NCBI RefSeq assembly: GCF_040719375.1
Contig: NZ_JBFDTP010000001.1
Coordinates: 310,001 to 374,000 of the forward strand
Direction of reading: 5' to 3'
Source of the DNA: Clostridium sp. AN503
GTDB taxonomy: Bacteria > Bacillota > Clostridia > Lachnospirales > Lachnospiraceae
Length of the DNA: 64,000 nucleotides
Shown here one piece after another: positions 25,332 through 34,889 of the stretch. The stretch's first letter is position 1. Every line of letters starts with the position of its first letter. The position numbers and the translations under genes are program-made. The notes below the pieces were generated by a model, which saw nothing but the letters and a program-made list of their open reading frames with translations, was not told the DNA's origin and ran no database searches.

Positions 25332-25439
25332 TCATATGATTAGCTATATTATAATGTATTATGCAAAAAAATGCAATCTATCTTTTTACCGATTAATCAT
25401 CCCATTTGCGTTTAATTTTCACCCTCTTTTCCCCTTCTC

Positions 25440-25533
25440 AATAATTTACCTTATCGGAAGTATAATTACCTCGTAATGCAATTTAGGAAATTTCGAGAGA
25501 ATTTCAAAAAAGAAAAAGGAGAGTGCATTAATT
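25440..25533 (+). repeat. Shared upstream block of surface gene B
   Basis: Same block as before gene A. TATAAT is at 25461-25466 and the palindrome ATTACCTCGTAAT at 25465-25477. The -35 position reads TCAATA, a poor match. Confidence 0.85.
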
Positions 25534-27303
25534 ATGAGAAAGCAGACAAAAGTAGTTGCAGTAGCATCTGCAGCAGCCCTGCTTGCCATCGGCGCTTCCA
25601 TGACTTCCTTCGCAGCTACCGGCTGGGTTGAGGAAGATGGACAGTGGTATTTCTACGACAAAGATGGCAACAGAGTCGAGGACGAGTGGAAAAAGTCCGG
25701 CGATAACTGGTATTGGATGGACAGCGAAGAAGGCGGCGCTATGGCTACCGACAAGCTGGTTGAAGATGACGACAACACTTACTATGTAGATAGCAACGGT
25801 GTTATGGTTAAAAATACCTGGGTTAAGGTTGTTAATGAGGATCAGGATGATGATGATGATCCGGCTGAATATCGTTACTACTACATGCAGAATAGTGGTA
25901 AGGCATACAAGGCAAAAGACAGCGGTACTACCGTTTTCAAAACCATCGATGGCAAGAAGTATGCTTTTGATGAGGATGGTAAGATGCTGTATGGCTGGGT
26001 GAATACCGATTCTACTCTGGCTACTGATGACAGTGACTGGGAAACTGCAGAGTATTATCTGGGTAGCTGGGAAGATGGTTCTTTAAAGACTGGCTGGCAG
26101 AAAGTTACTGTTTATGATACCGAAGAAGATGATGATATGGACTACTGGTTCAACTTCAAATCTAACGGTAAAAAGCGCGTGAGCGTTGAAGAGAAAAAGA
26201 TCAACAGCAAGTACTATCGCTTTGATGATCGTGGTGTAATGGTTTATGAGTGGGCACTTGCAAGTGATGGCACTACAAGCCCGGCATCCATTTCCAACTG
26301 GTCTTACTTCAACAGCCCGGAAGATGGTGCTCGTGTTACCAAAGGTTGGTTCAAGGTAGTTGCACCGGCTGATGACAACGACAACACCTTCCTTGATTAC
26401 GGCGGAACTTTCGCAAAGGGCGATTCCGAAGATGAGAACGAGAGATGGTATTATGCTAATGGTGATGGCGAGCTGTATGCTGGTCAGATCAAAAAGATCA
26501 AAGGTAAATACTATGGTTTCCATCCGGAAGGAACCGACAAAGCAGGTGCTATGCTGACAGGTCTGTGTGCATTAGTTGTTGAAGATGGCACAATCAAAGA
26601 GGTTATTGCAGCTGATATGGATTCTGATGACTTAGATGACTGCATGGACGGTAAGGGCGATTTCGCTGCTATGTATGGTAATCCGAATGCTTCCCTGTAC
26701 TATTTCGGTAGTGACGAGGATACTGATGGTTCCATGAAGACTGGTACTGCTACTGTTAGCATTGATGGTGATTCTTATAACTTCATGTTCAGCAAGAGCG
26801 GTGGTGCAGAAGGTAAAGGTAAAGGTCTGACTGGTCTTGATGATGGTAAGTACATCTACAAGTTCGGTATGAAGATGAAAGCTGGCAGCGATGACAAGTA
26901 TAAGATTGTTTACGCAACTGGTGATACTGGTGATGACAGTGCAATTGTAGAGGAAATTGATTCTGCAAAACTTAGACGTATGTCTGAGGAAGCTGTTAAC
27001 AAGAACAAAGATGGCGATACTATTAAGTATACTGGAACCCTTAATAGTGATTTCTATCTGGTAAATACCAGTGGTTCTGTAATTAAGAATAAGACCGCTG
27101 CTAAAGATGGCGATGACTGGTACTTCTACGTTGATGAGAAGCAGATCAAGATGTATACCAACAACAAGACTCTGACAGCTGATACCAAGAAACCGGCTCC
27201 GGCTGATGAAAATGGTAATGTTCTGAAAGATGCTTGGGATAAGACCGATGTATCCATTAATAATGGTAACACGATTGGTCTGGATGACATCATCGACAGA
27301 TAA
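25534..27303 (+). CDS. Surface repeat protein B
   Basis: A 589-residue family member. The signal peptide and first repeats are almost the same as in gene A. The middle differs (for example KYYRFDDRGVMVYEWALAS and an ADDNDNTFLDYGG stretch). The C-terminal type, DDWYFYVDEKQIKMYTNN followed by DAWDKTDVSI, is shared with the pseudogene. Repeats of the form GSWEDGSLKTGWQKV and RWYYANGDGELYAGQI continue through most of the length, so nearly the whole mature protein may bind wall or choline. A terminator follows 40 bases after the stop. Confidence 0.85.
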   Translation: MRKQTKVVAVASAAALLAIGASMTSFAATGWVEEDGQWYFYDKDGNRVEDEWKKSGDNWYWMDSEEGGAMATDKLVEDDDNTYYVDSNGVMVKNTWVKVVNEDQDDDDDPAEYRYYYMQNSGKAYKAKDSGTTVFKTIDGKKYAFDEDGKMLYGWVNTDSTLATDDSDWETAEYYLGSWEDGSLKTGWQKVTVYDTEEDDDMDYWFNFKSNGKKRVSVEEKKINSKYYRFDDRGVMVYEWALASDGTTSPASISNWSYFNSPEDGARVTKGWFKVVAPADDNDNTFLDYGGTFAKGDSEDENERWYYANGDGELYAGQIKKIKGKYYGFHPEGTDKAGAMLTGLCALVVEDGTIKEVIAADMDSDDLDDCMDGKGDFAAMYGNPNASLYYFGSDEDTDGSMKTGTATVSIDGDSYNFMFSKSGGAEGKGKGLTGLDDGKYIYKFGMKMKAGSDDKYKIVYATGDTGDDSAIVEEIDSAKLRRMSEEAVNKNKDGDTIKYTGTLNSDFYLVNTSGSVIKNKTAAKDGDDWYFYVDEKQIKMYTNNKTLTADTKKPAPADENGNVLKDAWDKTDVSINNGNTIGLDDIIDR

Positions 27304-27342
27304 TTATTGGTACAGAGTAATAGAATTGAATAAGTAATACTT

Positions 27343-27385
27343 TTCCCCACTTGAAGGTCATTTTCAAGTGGGGAAATTATTTTTT
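27343..27385 (+). terminator. Terminator after surface gene B
   Basis: TTCCCCACTTGAA and TTCAAGTGGGGAA form a 13-bp perfect stem, followed by ATTATTTTTT. It lies between gene B and the convergent second recombinase gene. Confidence 0.85.
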
Positions 27386-27392
27386 CACATCG

Positions 27393-28196
27393 TCACCAGT
27401 CAATTACTTGATTCACAATATTCTGCTGCTCCGTACTGGTTTTTCTTAAGTAAATCCTGGTAGTTTCAATACTTTCATGCCCCATCAAATCTGCCAGCAT
27501 GGCAATGTCATTATATCGTTCCAAAAAACTCTTCGCGAATCGGTGCCGGAAAGAGTGCGGATATATTACAGACGGATCCAAACCGTAACGGATAGCCAGA
27601 CGCTTTAACTGGCCTGCAATCCCCCTGGCAGTGATCCGGTCACCGTATTTATTCAGAAATATAAAACCGCTGGGTTTGTGTTGTTCTTCTAACCAAACTA
27701 AAGTTTCTTTTTGTAATGCTGTTGGGATATATATCCGACGCAATTTTCCCCCTTTTGAATATAAATCCAGGTAGCCAATTTTAACATGCTCTGATTTGAT
27801 TTGTACCAGTTCGCTGACACGGGCTCCAGTGGCGGCAAGAAATCGTACTACGAAATACCAATACATTTCTTCATCGTTCCTTAGACAGTTTTTAAAGTAT
27901 AAATAATCCGCTTCGCTAATAACATTCTCTAAAAATGGTTTTTGCTGTACTTTAACTGATGCAACTTTCCATTGTTCTTTTTTGATACTCTCCAAATAGC
28001 AGTTTATTGCACGAATACGTAAGTTTACTGTTTGTGGTTTATAGTTTTCAATCAAAAAAACTTTATAGTCCCTTAAATTTTTTCTGGTAATACTATCATA
28101 TTTGCTGTAATATTGTTTGATTGCATACAAATACGAGGTGACTGTGTTTGGGGATAAGCTTAAATCTTGTAGGTATTCCTTGAATTCTTCGTTCAT
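27393..28196 (-). CDS. Tyrosine recombinase (short XerC-like)
   Basis: A 267-residue integrase, shorter than XerC/D (about 300). Core-binding domain about 1-80. Catalytic residues are all present: Arg in ATGARVSELV, Lys in YSKGGKLRRIYIP, HSFRHRFAK, LMGHESIETTR and Tyr in RIYLRKT. Such short recombinases typically invert or resolve nearby DNA. It lies between the rightward (A, B) and leftward (C, D, E) surface genes, the central place for an enzyme that would invert DNA between opposed copies. It is not closely similar to the recombinase at 15861. A near-palindromic 26-bp site lies about 170 bases upstream. Confidence 0.9.
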   Translation of the reverse strand: MNEEFKEYLQDLSLSPNTVTSYLYAIKQYYSKYDSITRKNLRDYKVFLIENYKPQTVNLRIRAINCYLESIKKEQWKVASVKVQQKPFLENVISEADYLYFKNCLRNDEEMYWYFVVRFLAATGARVSELVQIKSEHVKIGYLDLYSKGGKLRRIYIPTALQKETLVWLEEQHKPSGFIFLNKYGDRITARGIAGQLKRLAIRYGLDPSVIYPHSFRHRFAKSFLERYNDIAMLADLMGHESIETTRIYLRKTSTEQQNIVNQVIDW

Positions 28197-28365
28197 GTTT
28201 CCTTCTCCTTTGTGTTGGTAATAGTGTTTTTAATATGACGATTTATCGACAGGGCGCCATATCGTCCTTCTATTATACATATAGAGAAGAAAAAATGGGG
28301 ATTTCCAGATTTGGAGATGGTTTTAAAATTATAAAAACAAAAATAAATAATTTCAATTAAAAAGG

Positions 28366-28391
28366 AACTATACACAAATTTGCGCATAGTT
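28366..28391. promoter_or_regulatory. Near-palindrome upstream of the second recombinase gene
   Basis: AACTATACACA and TGCGCATAGTT flank AATT; 9 of 11 positions are complementary. The size and spacing fit a recombinase core site or an operator. It lies between the recombinase gene and the terminator of surface gene C. Confidence 0.4.
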
Positions 28392-28408
28392 TTTAGGTCT
28401 GTTTATAG

Positions 28409-28436
28409 AAAAAGTGGAGTCCATATGGACCCCACT
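28409..28436 (-). terminator. Terminator after surface gene C
   Basis: On the minus strand AGTGGGGTCC and GGACTCCACT form a stem around ATAT, followed by TTTTTC. Confidence 0.75.
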
Positions 28437-28466
28437 CTTACTATAAAACTAAGTATTTAGATAAAC

Positions 28467-30167
28467 CTACTTATTAACACCAGCTGTTACGATGTTTTTC
28501 CAAGCGTTGTTATCCCACTTGGTTTTGGAAAGAGATTTATTATTGGTATACATCTTGATATGACCATCATTCAGATACCAGTACCAATCATTACCATCTT
28601 TTGTGCCAGTCTTAGTACCCTTCTGAATAGCACCGCTGGTATTAATCAGGTAGTAATTGTCAGTAAATCCGGTAATTGCTTTAACGGTATCCTTATCCTT
28701 GTTAACATCGGTATCCTGAGTAAGTGTAGCATCTCCATCAACTTCTGGATTAGCTTTTCTCAGATTCTTATCGCTTACCTTGAATGCCTCAACACCCTCA
28801 CTTGCATAATCATCTGTAGCAAATGCTAATACGTACTTCTCATCGCTGTCAGCTTTCAGCCTCTTACCCATCTGGTAGATATACTTACCATCATAGATAC
28901 CAGTAATACCATAACCTCTGCTTTCAGCGCCACCCTTGTTGTTAAAGAAGAACTGGTAGTTGCTTCCATCCAGGGAAATGGTAGTAGATCCGCTCTTCAT
29001 AGCACCATCACTATCTTCATTGCTGCCAAAGTAGTAGATCTTACCATCTTTATTCTTGTGATTACCATCAATGATATCATCCAAAGTATCGGAATCCATG
29101 TCGTTCTCGTACACATTATCAATGCTAGAACCATCAATATCCAGATAGCACAGACCAGTTAACATATAGCCAGTCGGAGCAAATCCATAGTATTTACCTT
29201 TGATCTTTTTGATCTCGCCAGCATACAGTTCGCCGTCACCATCTGCATAATACCATTTCTCAGACTCGTCCTCGGCTTTATCTTTGTCGAAAGAAGCATC
29301 ACTTTCTAAGAAGGAATTATCCTCGTTAGGAGCTACTACTTTAAACCAGCCTTTGGTTACACGAGCGCCATCTTCCGGGCTGTTGAAGTAAGACCAGTCA
29401 GACGGAGTCTGTTCTGAACCGCTTGCCTTCATGCTCCACTGGTATACCATTACACCACGGTCATCAAAGCGATAATACTTACCGTTCAGCTTTTTAGCCT
29501 CGGTACCCTTACGGAGCTGTCCGTTAGACTTAAAGTTGAACCAGTAATCGTAGTCGTCATCTTTCTCTTCATCAAAAACAGAGATTCTCTGCCAGCCGGT
29601 CTTCATAGAACCATCTTCCCAACCGCCAAAGTAATATACGTTACCATCTTCATCAGACCATCCCGTATCGCCAGTTAAACGAGTACCATCCTCGCCAACC
29701 CAACCATACAGCATAACGCCATCCTCATCAAAAGCATACTGCTTTCCGTCGATGGTTTTCTTTCTTACCTTGCTGGTATCACCGGTATTCTTATATGCTT
29801 TACCGCTGCTCTGCATATAGTAGTAATGATATTCAGCCGGATCATCATCATCATCCTGCTCTTCATTTACTACTTTAACCCAGGTGTTTCTAACCATAAC
29901 ACCATTGCTATCTACATAGTAGGTATCATCGTCATCTTCAATCAGCTTATCGGTAGCCATAGCGCCATCCTCTTCGCTGTCCATCCAGTACCAGTTGTCA
30001 CCAGATTTTTTCCATTCATCCTCTACTCTTACGCCATCTTTGTCGTAGAAATACCACTGTCCATCTTCCTCAACCCAGCCGGTAGCTGCGAAGGAAGTCA
30101 TGGAAGCGCCGATAGCAAGCAGGGCTGCCGCAGATACGACTGCAGCTAATTTTGTCTGCTTTCTCAT
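28467..30167 (-). CDS. Surface repeat protein C
   Basis: A 566-residue family member on the minus strand. Its signal peptide is the KLAAVVSAAALLAIG variant, identical at DNA level to gene E over the first 60 bases and different from genes A, B and D (KVVAVA). Its C-terminus (NDWYWYLNDGHIKMYTNN) is of the gene A type. So its two ends match different paralogs, the pattern left by gene conversion. The middle has units such as YYFGGWEDGSMKTGWQRI and KYYGFAPTGYMLTGL. Confidence 0.85.
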   Translation of the reverse strand: MRKQTKLAAVVSAAALLAIGASMTSFAATGWVEEDGQWYFYDKDGVRVEDEWKKSGDNWYWMDSEEDGAMATDKLIEDDDDTYYVDSNGVMVRNTWVKVVNEEQDDDDDPAEYHYYYMQSSGKAYKNTGDTSKVRKKTIDGKQYAFDEDGVMLYGWVGEDGTRLTGDTGWSDEDGNVYYFGGWEDGSMKTGWQRISVFDEEKDDDYDYWFNFKSNGQLRKGTEAKKLNGKYYRFDDRGVMVYQWSMKASGSEQTPSDWSYFNSPEDGARVTKGWFKVVAPNEDNSFLESDASFDKDKAEDESEKWYYADGDGELYAGEIKKIKGKYYGFAPTGYMLTGLCYLDIDGSSIDNVYENDMDSDTLDDIIDGNHKNKDGKIYYFGSNEDSDGAMKSGSTTISLDGSNYQFFFNNKGGAESRGYGITGIYDGKYIYQMGKRLKADSDEKYVLAFATDDYASEGVEAFKVSDKNLRKANPEVDGDATLTQDTDVNKDKDTVKAITGFTDNYYLINTSGAIQKGTKTGTKDGNDWYWYLNDGHIKMYTNNKSLSKTKWDNNAWKNIVTAGVNK

Positions 30168-30264
30168 AATTAATGCACTCTCCTTTTTCTTTTTTGAAAT
30201 TCTCTCGAAATTTCCTAAATTGCATTACGAGGTAATTATACTTCCGATAAGGTAAATTATTGAG
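30168..30264 (-). repeat. Shared upstream block of surface gene C
   Basis: Same block on the minus strand. TATAAT is at 30235-30240 and the palindrome at 30224-30236. The -35 position reads TCAATA. Between this block and the promoter at 30540 nothing else is recognisable. Confidence 0.85.
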
Positions 30265-30539
30265 AAGTGGAAAATAGGGAGGAAATGTCAAAAAAATGGG
30301 GTTATGAATGTGTTCAGATAAATAAAGTTAGCAGTGCAAATTTATGTTTTAATACTATTGGATCATCAGGATGGAGATCATATCCTAAGGTTTGGACATG
30401 AGAAACTAAGTATTATATTATCTGCAGAAATAGAATTTTTAGTGTTTGTAAATAGCACACCTTATCATATGGTAAGGAAGTTAAAAAAATAAAATAGAAA
30501 ATTTTATTAGTTATAACTTATAAAATTAATTATTAATTG

Positions 30540-30568
30540 TTGTATATCGGTTGTACCTTTGGTATACT
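30540..30568 (+). promoter_or_regulatory. Promoter of the DUF4143-type ATPase
   Basis: TTGTAT, 17 bases, TATACT, ending 26 bases before the start codon, with AAAGGAGG in between. Confidence 0.7.
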
Positions 30569-30594
30569 ATATTAGTAAAGGAGGTAATTTAACA

Positions 30595-31809
30595 ATGATA
30601 AAACGAGAATCGTATATGAACCGTATACGCCCATTTATCGGTTTGGATATTATTAAAGTATTGACTGGGATTCGAAGAAGTGGAAAATCTGTCATGATGG
30701 AATTGATTAAGGAAGAATTGATAAAGCGCGGTATCTCATCGTCCTGTTTTGTTTCGCTCAATTTTGAAGATATGAGTAACCAGTATCTTTGCACAGCGGA
30801 GGCGTTACATGAAGAGATAAAAAGACGAGTATCTGCTATTGAAGGAAGGGCCTATTTATTCTTTGATGAACTCCAAGAAGTAGAGGGATGGGAGCGCTGT
30901 ATCAATTCACTTAGGGTTGAACTGGACTGTGACATCTATATAACTGGCTCAAATGCAAAATTGTTATCTGGGGAATTGGCAACTTACCTTGCTGGACGAT
31001 ATGTGGAATTTGTTATCTATCCGTTTTCTTACATGGAATTTTATGAGCTTTATCAGATGTACTATCCAGATACGCCGGCCCGTGATATTTTTACGAAGTA
31101 TGTAACATATGGGGGAATGCCTTATTTGGGAAATTTGCGATATGAAATCGAACCATGCCGTCAGTATTTACAGGATCTGTATAATTCTGTGGTTCTTAAA
31201 GATATAGTAAAGCGCAATAAAATACGTGATGTAGATTTGCTGGAGCGCATTATTGCTTACGTTATGGCCAATATCGGAACAACATTTTCCGCAACTGCAA
31301 TATCAAAGTATTTTAAAAATGAGCAGCGCACTGTAGCGGCAGAAACCATCCTTAATTATATTAAGGCATGCGAGGACGCATTCTTATTCTATCGTGTACG
31401 GCGCCAGGATTTGCAGGGAAAAAAACTACTTACTGTGAATGAAAAATATTATGTTGCAGACCATGGAGTGCGAGAGGCTGTTATGGGTGAAAATCAGCGA
31501 GATATTAACCTGATCCTTGAAAATATTGTGTATTTGGAATTATTACGGCGTGGCTATCGAGTTACTGTGGGAAAGACTGGTGAGAAGGAAATAGATTTCG
31601 TATGTGAGCATCAGAAGGATAAATTGTATATCCAGGTGACATATATTTTAGCAACTGAAGATACAATCCGTCGTGAATTTGGCGCTTATGATTCTATTCG
31701 TGATAATTATCCTAAATATGTGGTGTCATTGGATGAATTTGATATGAGCAGAAATGGAATAAAACATAAAAATATCAGAGATTTTCTTATGATGGGTAAT
31801 TGGGAATAA
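30595..31809 (+). CDS. AAA ATPase with DUF4143-type C-terminus
   Basis: A 404-residue protein of the AAA_14/DUF4143 type. Walker A is TGIRRSGKSVMMELI (about 22-36), Walker B AYLFFDELQEVEGW, sensor ITGSNAKLLSGELA. The C-terminal part has VGKTGEKEIDFVCEHQ and LYIQVTY, a nuclease-fold relic in which the ExK is replaced by QVT. ATG 30595 is set by AAAGGAGG 7 bases upstream. The family is often found in accessory, phase-variable or defence contexts; its function is not established. It is not closely related to the DUF234-type ATPase nearby. It converges on surface gene D. Confidence 0.85.
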   Translation: MIKRESYMNRIRPFIGLDIIKVLTGIRRSGKSVMMELIKEELIKRGISSSCFVSLNFEDMSNQYLCTAEALHEEIKRRVSAIEGRAYLFFDELQEVEGWERCINSLRVELDCDIYITGSNAKLLSGELATYLAGRYVEFVIYPFSYMEFYELYQMYYPDTPARDIFTKYVTYGGMPYLGNLRYEIEPCRQYLQDLYNSVVLKDIVKRNKIRDVDLLERIIAYVMANIGTTFSATAISKYFKNEQRTVAAETILNYIKACEDAFLFYRVRRQDLQGKKLLTVNEKYYVADHGVREAVMGENQRDINLILENIVYLELLRRGYRVTVGKTGEKEIDFVCEHQKDKLYIQVTYILATEDTIRREFGAYDSIRDNYPKYVVSLDEFDMSRNGIKHKNIRDFLMMGNWE

Positions 31810-31847
31810 GTTATTAAAGCGGAAAACTCCAATTCCATGCCGATATT

Positions 31848-31898
31848 AAAGAGTTCCCTGCTATGGAATTTACATGTCCATAACAAGGAACTCTTTTT
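31848..31898 (+). terminator. Bidirectional terminator between ATPase and surface gene D
   Basis: AAAGAGTTCC and GGAACTCTTT form the stem, followed by TTTTAG on the plus strand. It serves the convergent genes on both sides. Confidence 0.75.
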
Positions 31899-31938
31899 AG
31901 CTTAACTTATGTGGAAATATTTTCACACTAAAGTTCTA

Positions 31939-33735
31939 TTAGCGACTAGGGGTTACAAAACCGTTCTTCCAATCCTCAAGGTTTGCGCCGTTGTCAACAA
32001 AGACACCGTTAACCTTAGCCGGTTTAAGTACTTTTTCGTTGGTATACAGCTTAACATCGTAATTATCAACAAAGAAGAACCAGTCATCGCCATCTTTAAC
32101 GCTGGCTTTATTCTTTACTACACTGCCGCTGGAATTTACTAAGTAGTAATTATTATTATCCAGCTTATAGTAGGTCAGGCTGTCGCCATCCTTATTCCTA
32201 TATGTGCCAGTGCTATTATAGTTGGTAGAAGTACCTCTCAACTTGCTTCCGGAAATCTTGGTTACAGAAACTCCTGTTGCATTAATATCAACATCTGTAC
32301 CAGCGTTCGAAGTAACCTTGATTACTTTATACTTATCATCAGAGCCAGCTTTCATTCTGATGCCGGCTTTGTAGATATATTTCTTATCATCAATACCAGT
32401 TACACCGCGGCCCTTACCTTCTGCACCGCCGGATTTGCTGAACTGCATGGAATAACTGCTGCCATCAATACTTACGGTTACATTTCCAGTCTTCATAGCG
32501 CCATCAACATCGCCATCATTGCCAAAGTAATACAGAGTGTATCCACTAGCAAGCTCGGTGTCGTAATCACCATCAAGCAGATCGTCAATATCATCGCTGT
32601 CCATATCGTCAAGCTTAACATCGATAACATTACCGTTTGCGTCTACATCCAGAAGGTTCAGGCCACTCATCATCTTGCCAGCGCCTTCTCTGCCGTCATC
32701 AGGCATGAAGCCATAGTATTTGCCTTTGATCTTTTTGATCTTACCGGTTTCCAGAGTTCCGTCACCATTTGCATAGTACCAGTTCTCGTCCTCGTCGTCA
32801 GCATCCTTTACATCAAAGGAGTTGGTGTCTGTAAAGGTAGCGTCAAAAGTGTTATCCTCATTCGGAGGAACTACTTTGAACCAGCCTTTGGTAATGCGTG
32901 CGCCGTCTTCAGGGCTGTTGAAGTATCCCCAGTTGGAACCACTGCTGGTATTAGCATTGTTTACACTAGCGATAGCCCAGGTGTAAACCATAACACCTCT
33001 GTTATCAAAAGCATATTTCTTACCATTAACAGTTTTGGTTCTGTATTCATCAGTAGTTGTGCTGCTCTTCTGGAATCTCTTACCATTACTCTGGAAGTAG
33101 AACCAGTGATCCATATCCTCATCTTCCTGATCATCATATACAGTGATTTTCTGCCAACCGGTCTTCATAGCGCCGTCTTCCCAGCTGCCCAGGTAATATA
33201 CCGGACTATCTGTATTTACGTCAGACCAACCACTGTCATCGCTTAAACGATTAGCCTGGTCGTCAACCCAACCGTAAAGCATAACACCTTCATCATCGAA
33301 CGCATATCTTTTGCCATCAATGGTTTTGAATTTAGTGTTGGTGCTGGTGTTGTTGCTGGCTTTATATGCCTTACCATTGCCCTGCATATAGTAGTAATGA
33401 TACTCTGCCGGGTCATCATCGTCCTGATCTTCGTTAACAACCTTAACCCAGGTATTCTTAACCATAACACCGTTGCTATCTACATAGTAGGTATCGTCCT
33501 CATCGTCGATCAGCTTGTCGGTAGCCATAGCGCCGCCTTCTTCGCTGTCCATCCAATACCAGTTATCGCCGGACTTTTTCCACTCGTCCTCGACTCTGTT
33601 GCCATCTTTGTCGTAGAAATACCACTGTCCATCTTCCTCAACCCAGCCGGTAGCTGCGAAGGAAGTCATGGAAGCGCCGATGGCAAGCAGGGCTGCTGCA
33701 GATGCTACTGCAACTACTTTTGTCTGCTTTCTCAT
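31939..33735 (-). CDS. Surface repeat protein D
   Basis: A 598-residue member, the longest of the family. The signal peptide is of the KVVAVA type. The variable part includes KTVNGKKYAFDNRGVMVYTW and a Ser/Thr/Asn-rich insertion (NANTSSGSNW). The C-terminus is a unique type (DDWFFFVDNYDVKLYTNEK). Acidic calcium-like stretches such as DDMDSDDIDDLLDGDYD recur at the same place as in genes A-C. The start has AAAAAGGAGAG upstream, like all members. Confidence 0.85.
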   Translation of the reverse strand: MRKQTKVVAVASAAALLAIGASMTSFAATGWVEEDGQWYFYDKDGNRVEDEWKKSGDNWYWMDSEEGGAMATDKLIDDEDDTYYVDSNGVMVKNTWVKVVNEDQDDDDPAEYHYYYMQGNGKAYKASNNTSTNTKFKTIDGKRYAFDDEGVMLYGWVDDQANRLSDDSGWSDVNTDSPVYYLGSWEDGAMKTGWQKITVYDDQEDEDMDHWFYFQSNGKRFQKSSTTTDEYRTKTVNGKKYAFDNRGVMVYTWAIASVNNANTSSGSNWGYFNSPEDGARITKGWFKVVPPNEDNTFDATFTDTNSFDVKDADDEDENWYYANGDGTLETGKIKKIKGKYYGFMPDDGREGAGKMMSGLNLLDVDANGNVIDVKLDDMDSDDIDDLLDGDYDTELASGYTLYYFGNDGDVDGAMKTGNVTVSIDGSSYSMQFSKSGGAEGKGRGVTGIDDKKYIYKAGIRMKAGSDDKYKVIKVTSNAGTDVDINATGVSVTKISGSKLRGTSTNYNSTGTYRNKDGDSLTYYKLDNNNYYLVNSSGSVVKNKASVKDGDDWFFFVDNYDVKLYTNEKVLKPAKVNGVFVDNGANLEDWKNGFVTPSR

Positions 33736-33832
33736 AATTAATGCACTCTCCTTTTTCTTTTTTGAAATTCTCTCGAAATTTCCTAAATTGCATTACGAGG
33801 TAATTATACTTCCGATAAGGTAAATTATTGAG
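33736..33832 (-). repeat. Shared upstream block of surface gene D
   Basis: Same block on the minus strand. The palindrome is at 33792-33804 with TATAAT overlapping it. The -35 position reads TCAATA. Confidence 0.85.
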
Positions 33833-33885
33833 AAGGGGAGATAGGCAATATTTCTATGCGATTTTCCCTATAATAAAGTATTTTT

Positions 33886-33914
33886 TTGCTTTTAAACATA
33901 AAGTGTGTTATAAT
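33886..33914 (+). promoter_or_regulatory. Promoter of the AbiE-like pair
   Basis: TTGCTT, 17 bases, perfect TATAAT, about 28 bases before the first start codon. Confidence 0.7.
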
Positions 33915-33941
33915 TAAAAAAATAATGTTGAGGTAATGAGC

Positions 33942-34889
33942 ATGCAAAGATTATTAAGCAATTTATTACATGTAGATGTCATGGAATGTGAATATAAGGA
34001 ACAAAAAAAATTGCCGCTATTTTTATTAGATGGCTATGAGATTAAACTGATTAATATTGCAGGAACAGATATCTTATTTGTCAACCCCAAAGTGCCTGTC
34101 ACTTTTTCAGCACTTAAGAAACATTGGAAGAAGTTTGAGCAACTGACCGGTTTTCCTTGTGTGATATTTGATGACAATTACACCTATTACGGCAAAAAAC
34201 GAATGATTGAGATGGGAATCCCATTTGTATTCGGAAATGAAGATATTTATCTGCCATTTATGGGCGTTGTGCTGACCCGCAAAAGAAGCTTTACACTGCC
34301 GGAGGTGGATGAGTTTTCACCTGCTACGCAGAAAATACTGCTGAAGGCGCTGTATGAAAAGTGGGAGATGGTTTCTACGAAAGAAATCAGCCAACGCTTG
34401 CAAGTTTCTCGAATGACAGTTGGAAGGTGCCTGATGGAACTACAGGCCCTGGGACTACCGCTAGTGCAAATAAAAGGAAAAACAAAGTATTTTGCATTTG
34501 CGGGAGACAGAAAATCGCTTTATGATTTGTGTAAACCATATTTTATAAATCCAGTAGCAAAATCCATTACCTTAAAAGAAATTCCGGGCAACGTAAACTG
34601 CCTTGGCGGAATCTCTGCAATAGCTTATTATTCAATGTTGTCAGATGGAAGATATCCTACTTATGCAGTAAGCCGAGAAGAATATTCTCGGTTAAATGAA
34701 GCGAGGTGCGGACAGTGCTCCAGGACGGAGACGCCTGCCTGCAGGTTGCATGTTTTGCGGTATAAGATAGAACAGAATGGCGCTATCGATCCATTAAGTG
34801 CCATTCTATGTCTGTCTGATCAGGAGAAAGAAGACCCCAGGATTGAAAGCGCTATAGAAATAATATTGGAGGATTTGTGGAATGGTTAA
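33942..34889 (+). CDS. AbiEi-like winged-helix protein (antitoxin candidate)
   Basis: A 315-residue protein with a central winged helix (about 140-185: STKEISQRLQVSRMTVGRCL and a KYFAFAG wing). The N-terminal 130 residues contain PFVFGNEDIYLPFMGVVLT. The C-terminal part has a CGQC-to-C cysteine pattern. It overlaps the next gene by 8 bases, as AbiEi antitoxins overlap AbiEii toxins. I chose ATG 33942, with GAGG 8 bases upstream; ATG 33936 is too close to that site. By analogy it would repress its own promoter and neutralise the partner. Confidence 0.6.
   Translation: MQRLLSNLLHVDVMECEYKEQKKLPLFLLDGYEIKLINIAGTDILFVNPKVPVTFSALKKHWKKFEQLTGFPCVIFDDNYTYYGKKRMIEMGIPFVFGNEDIYLPFMGVVLTRKRSFTLPEVDEFSPATQKILLKALYEKWEMVSTKEISQRLQVSRMTVGRCLMELQALGLPLVQIKGKTKYFAFAGDRKSLYDLCKPYFINPVAKSITLKEIPGNVNCLGGISAIAYYSMLSDGRYPTYAVSREEYSRLNEARCGQCSRTETPACRLHVLRYKIEQNGAIDPLSAILCLSDQEKEDPRIESAIEIILEDLWNG

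Noticed and set aside
28193..28387. Possible 64-residue protein upstream of the second recombinase
   Set aside because: AT-rich, Phe/Ile-rich, no ribosome site and no resemblance to known small proteins; it is more likely the leader of the recombinase gene.
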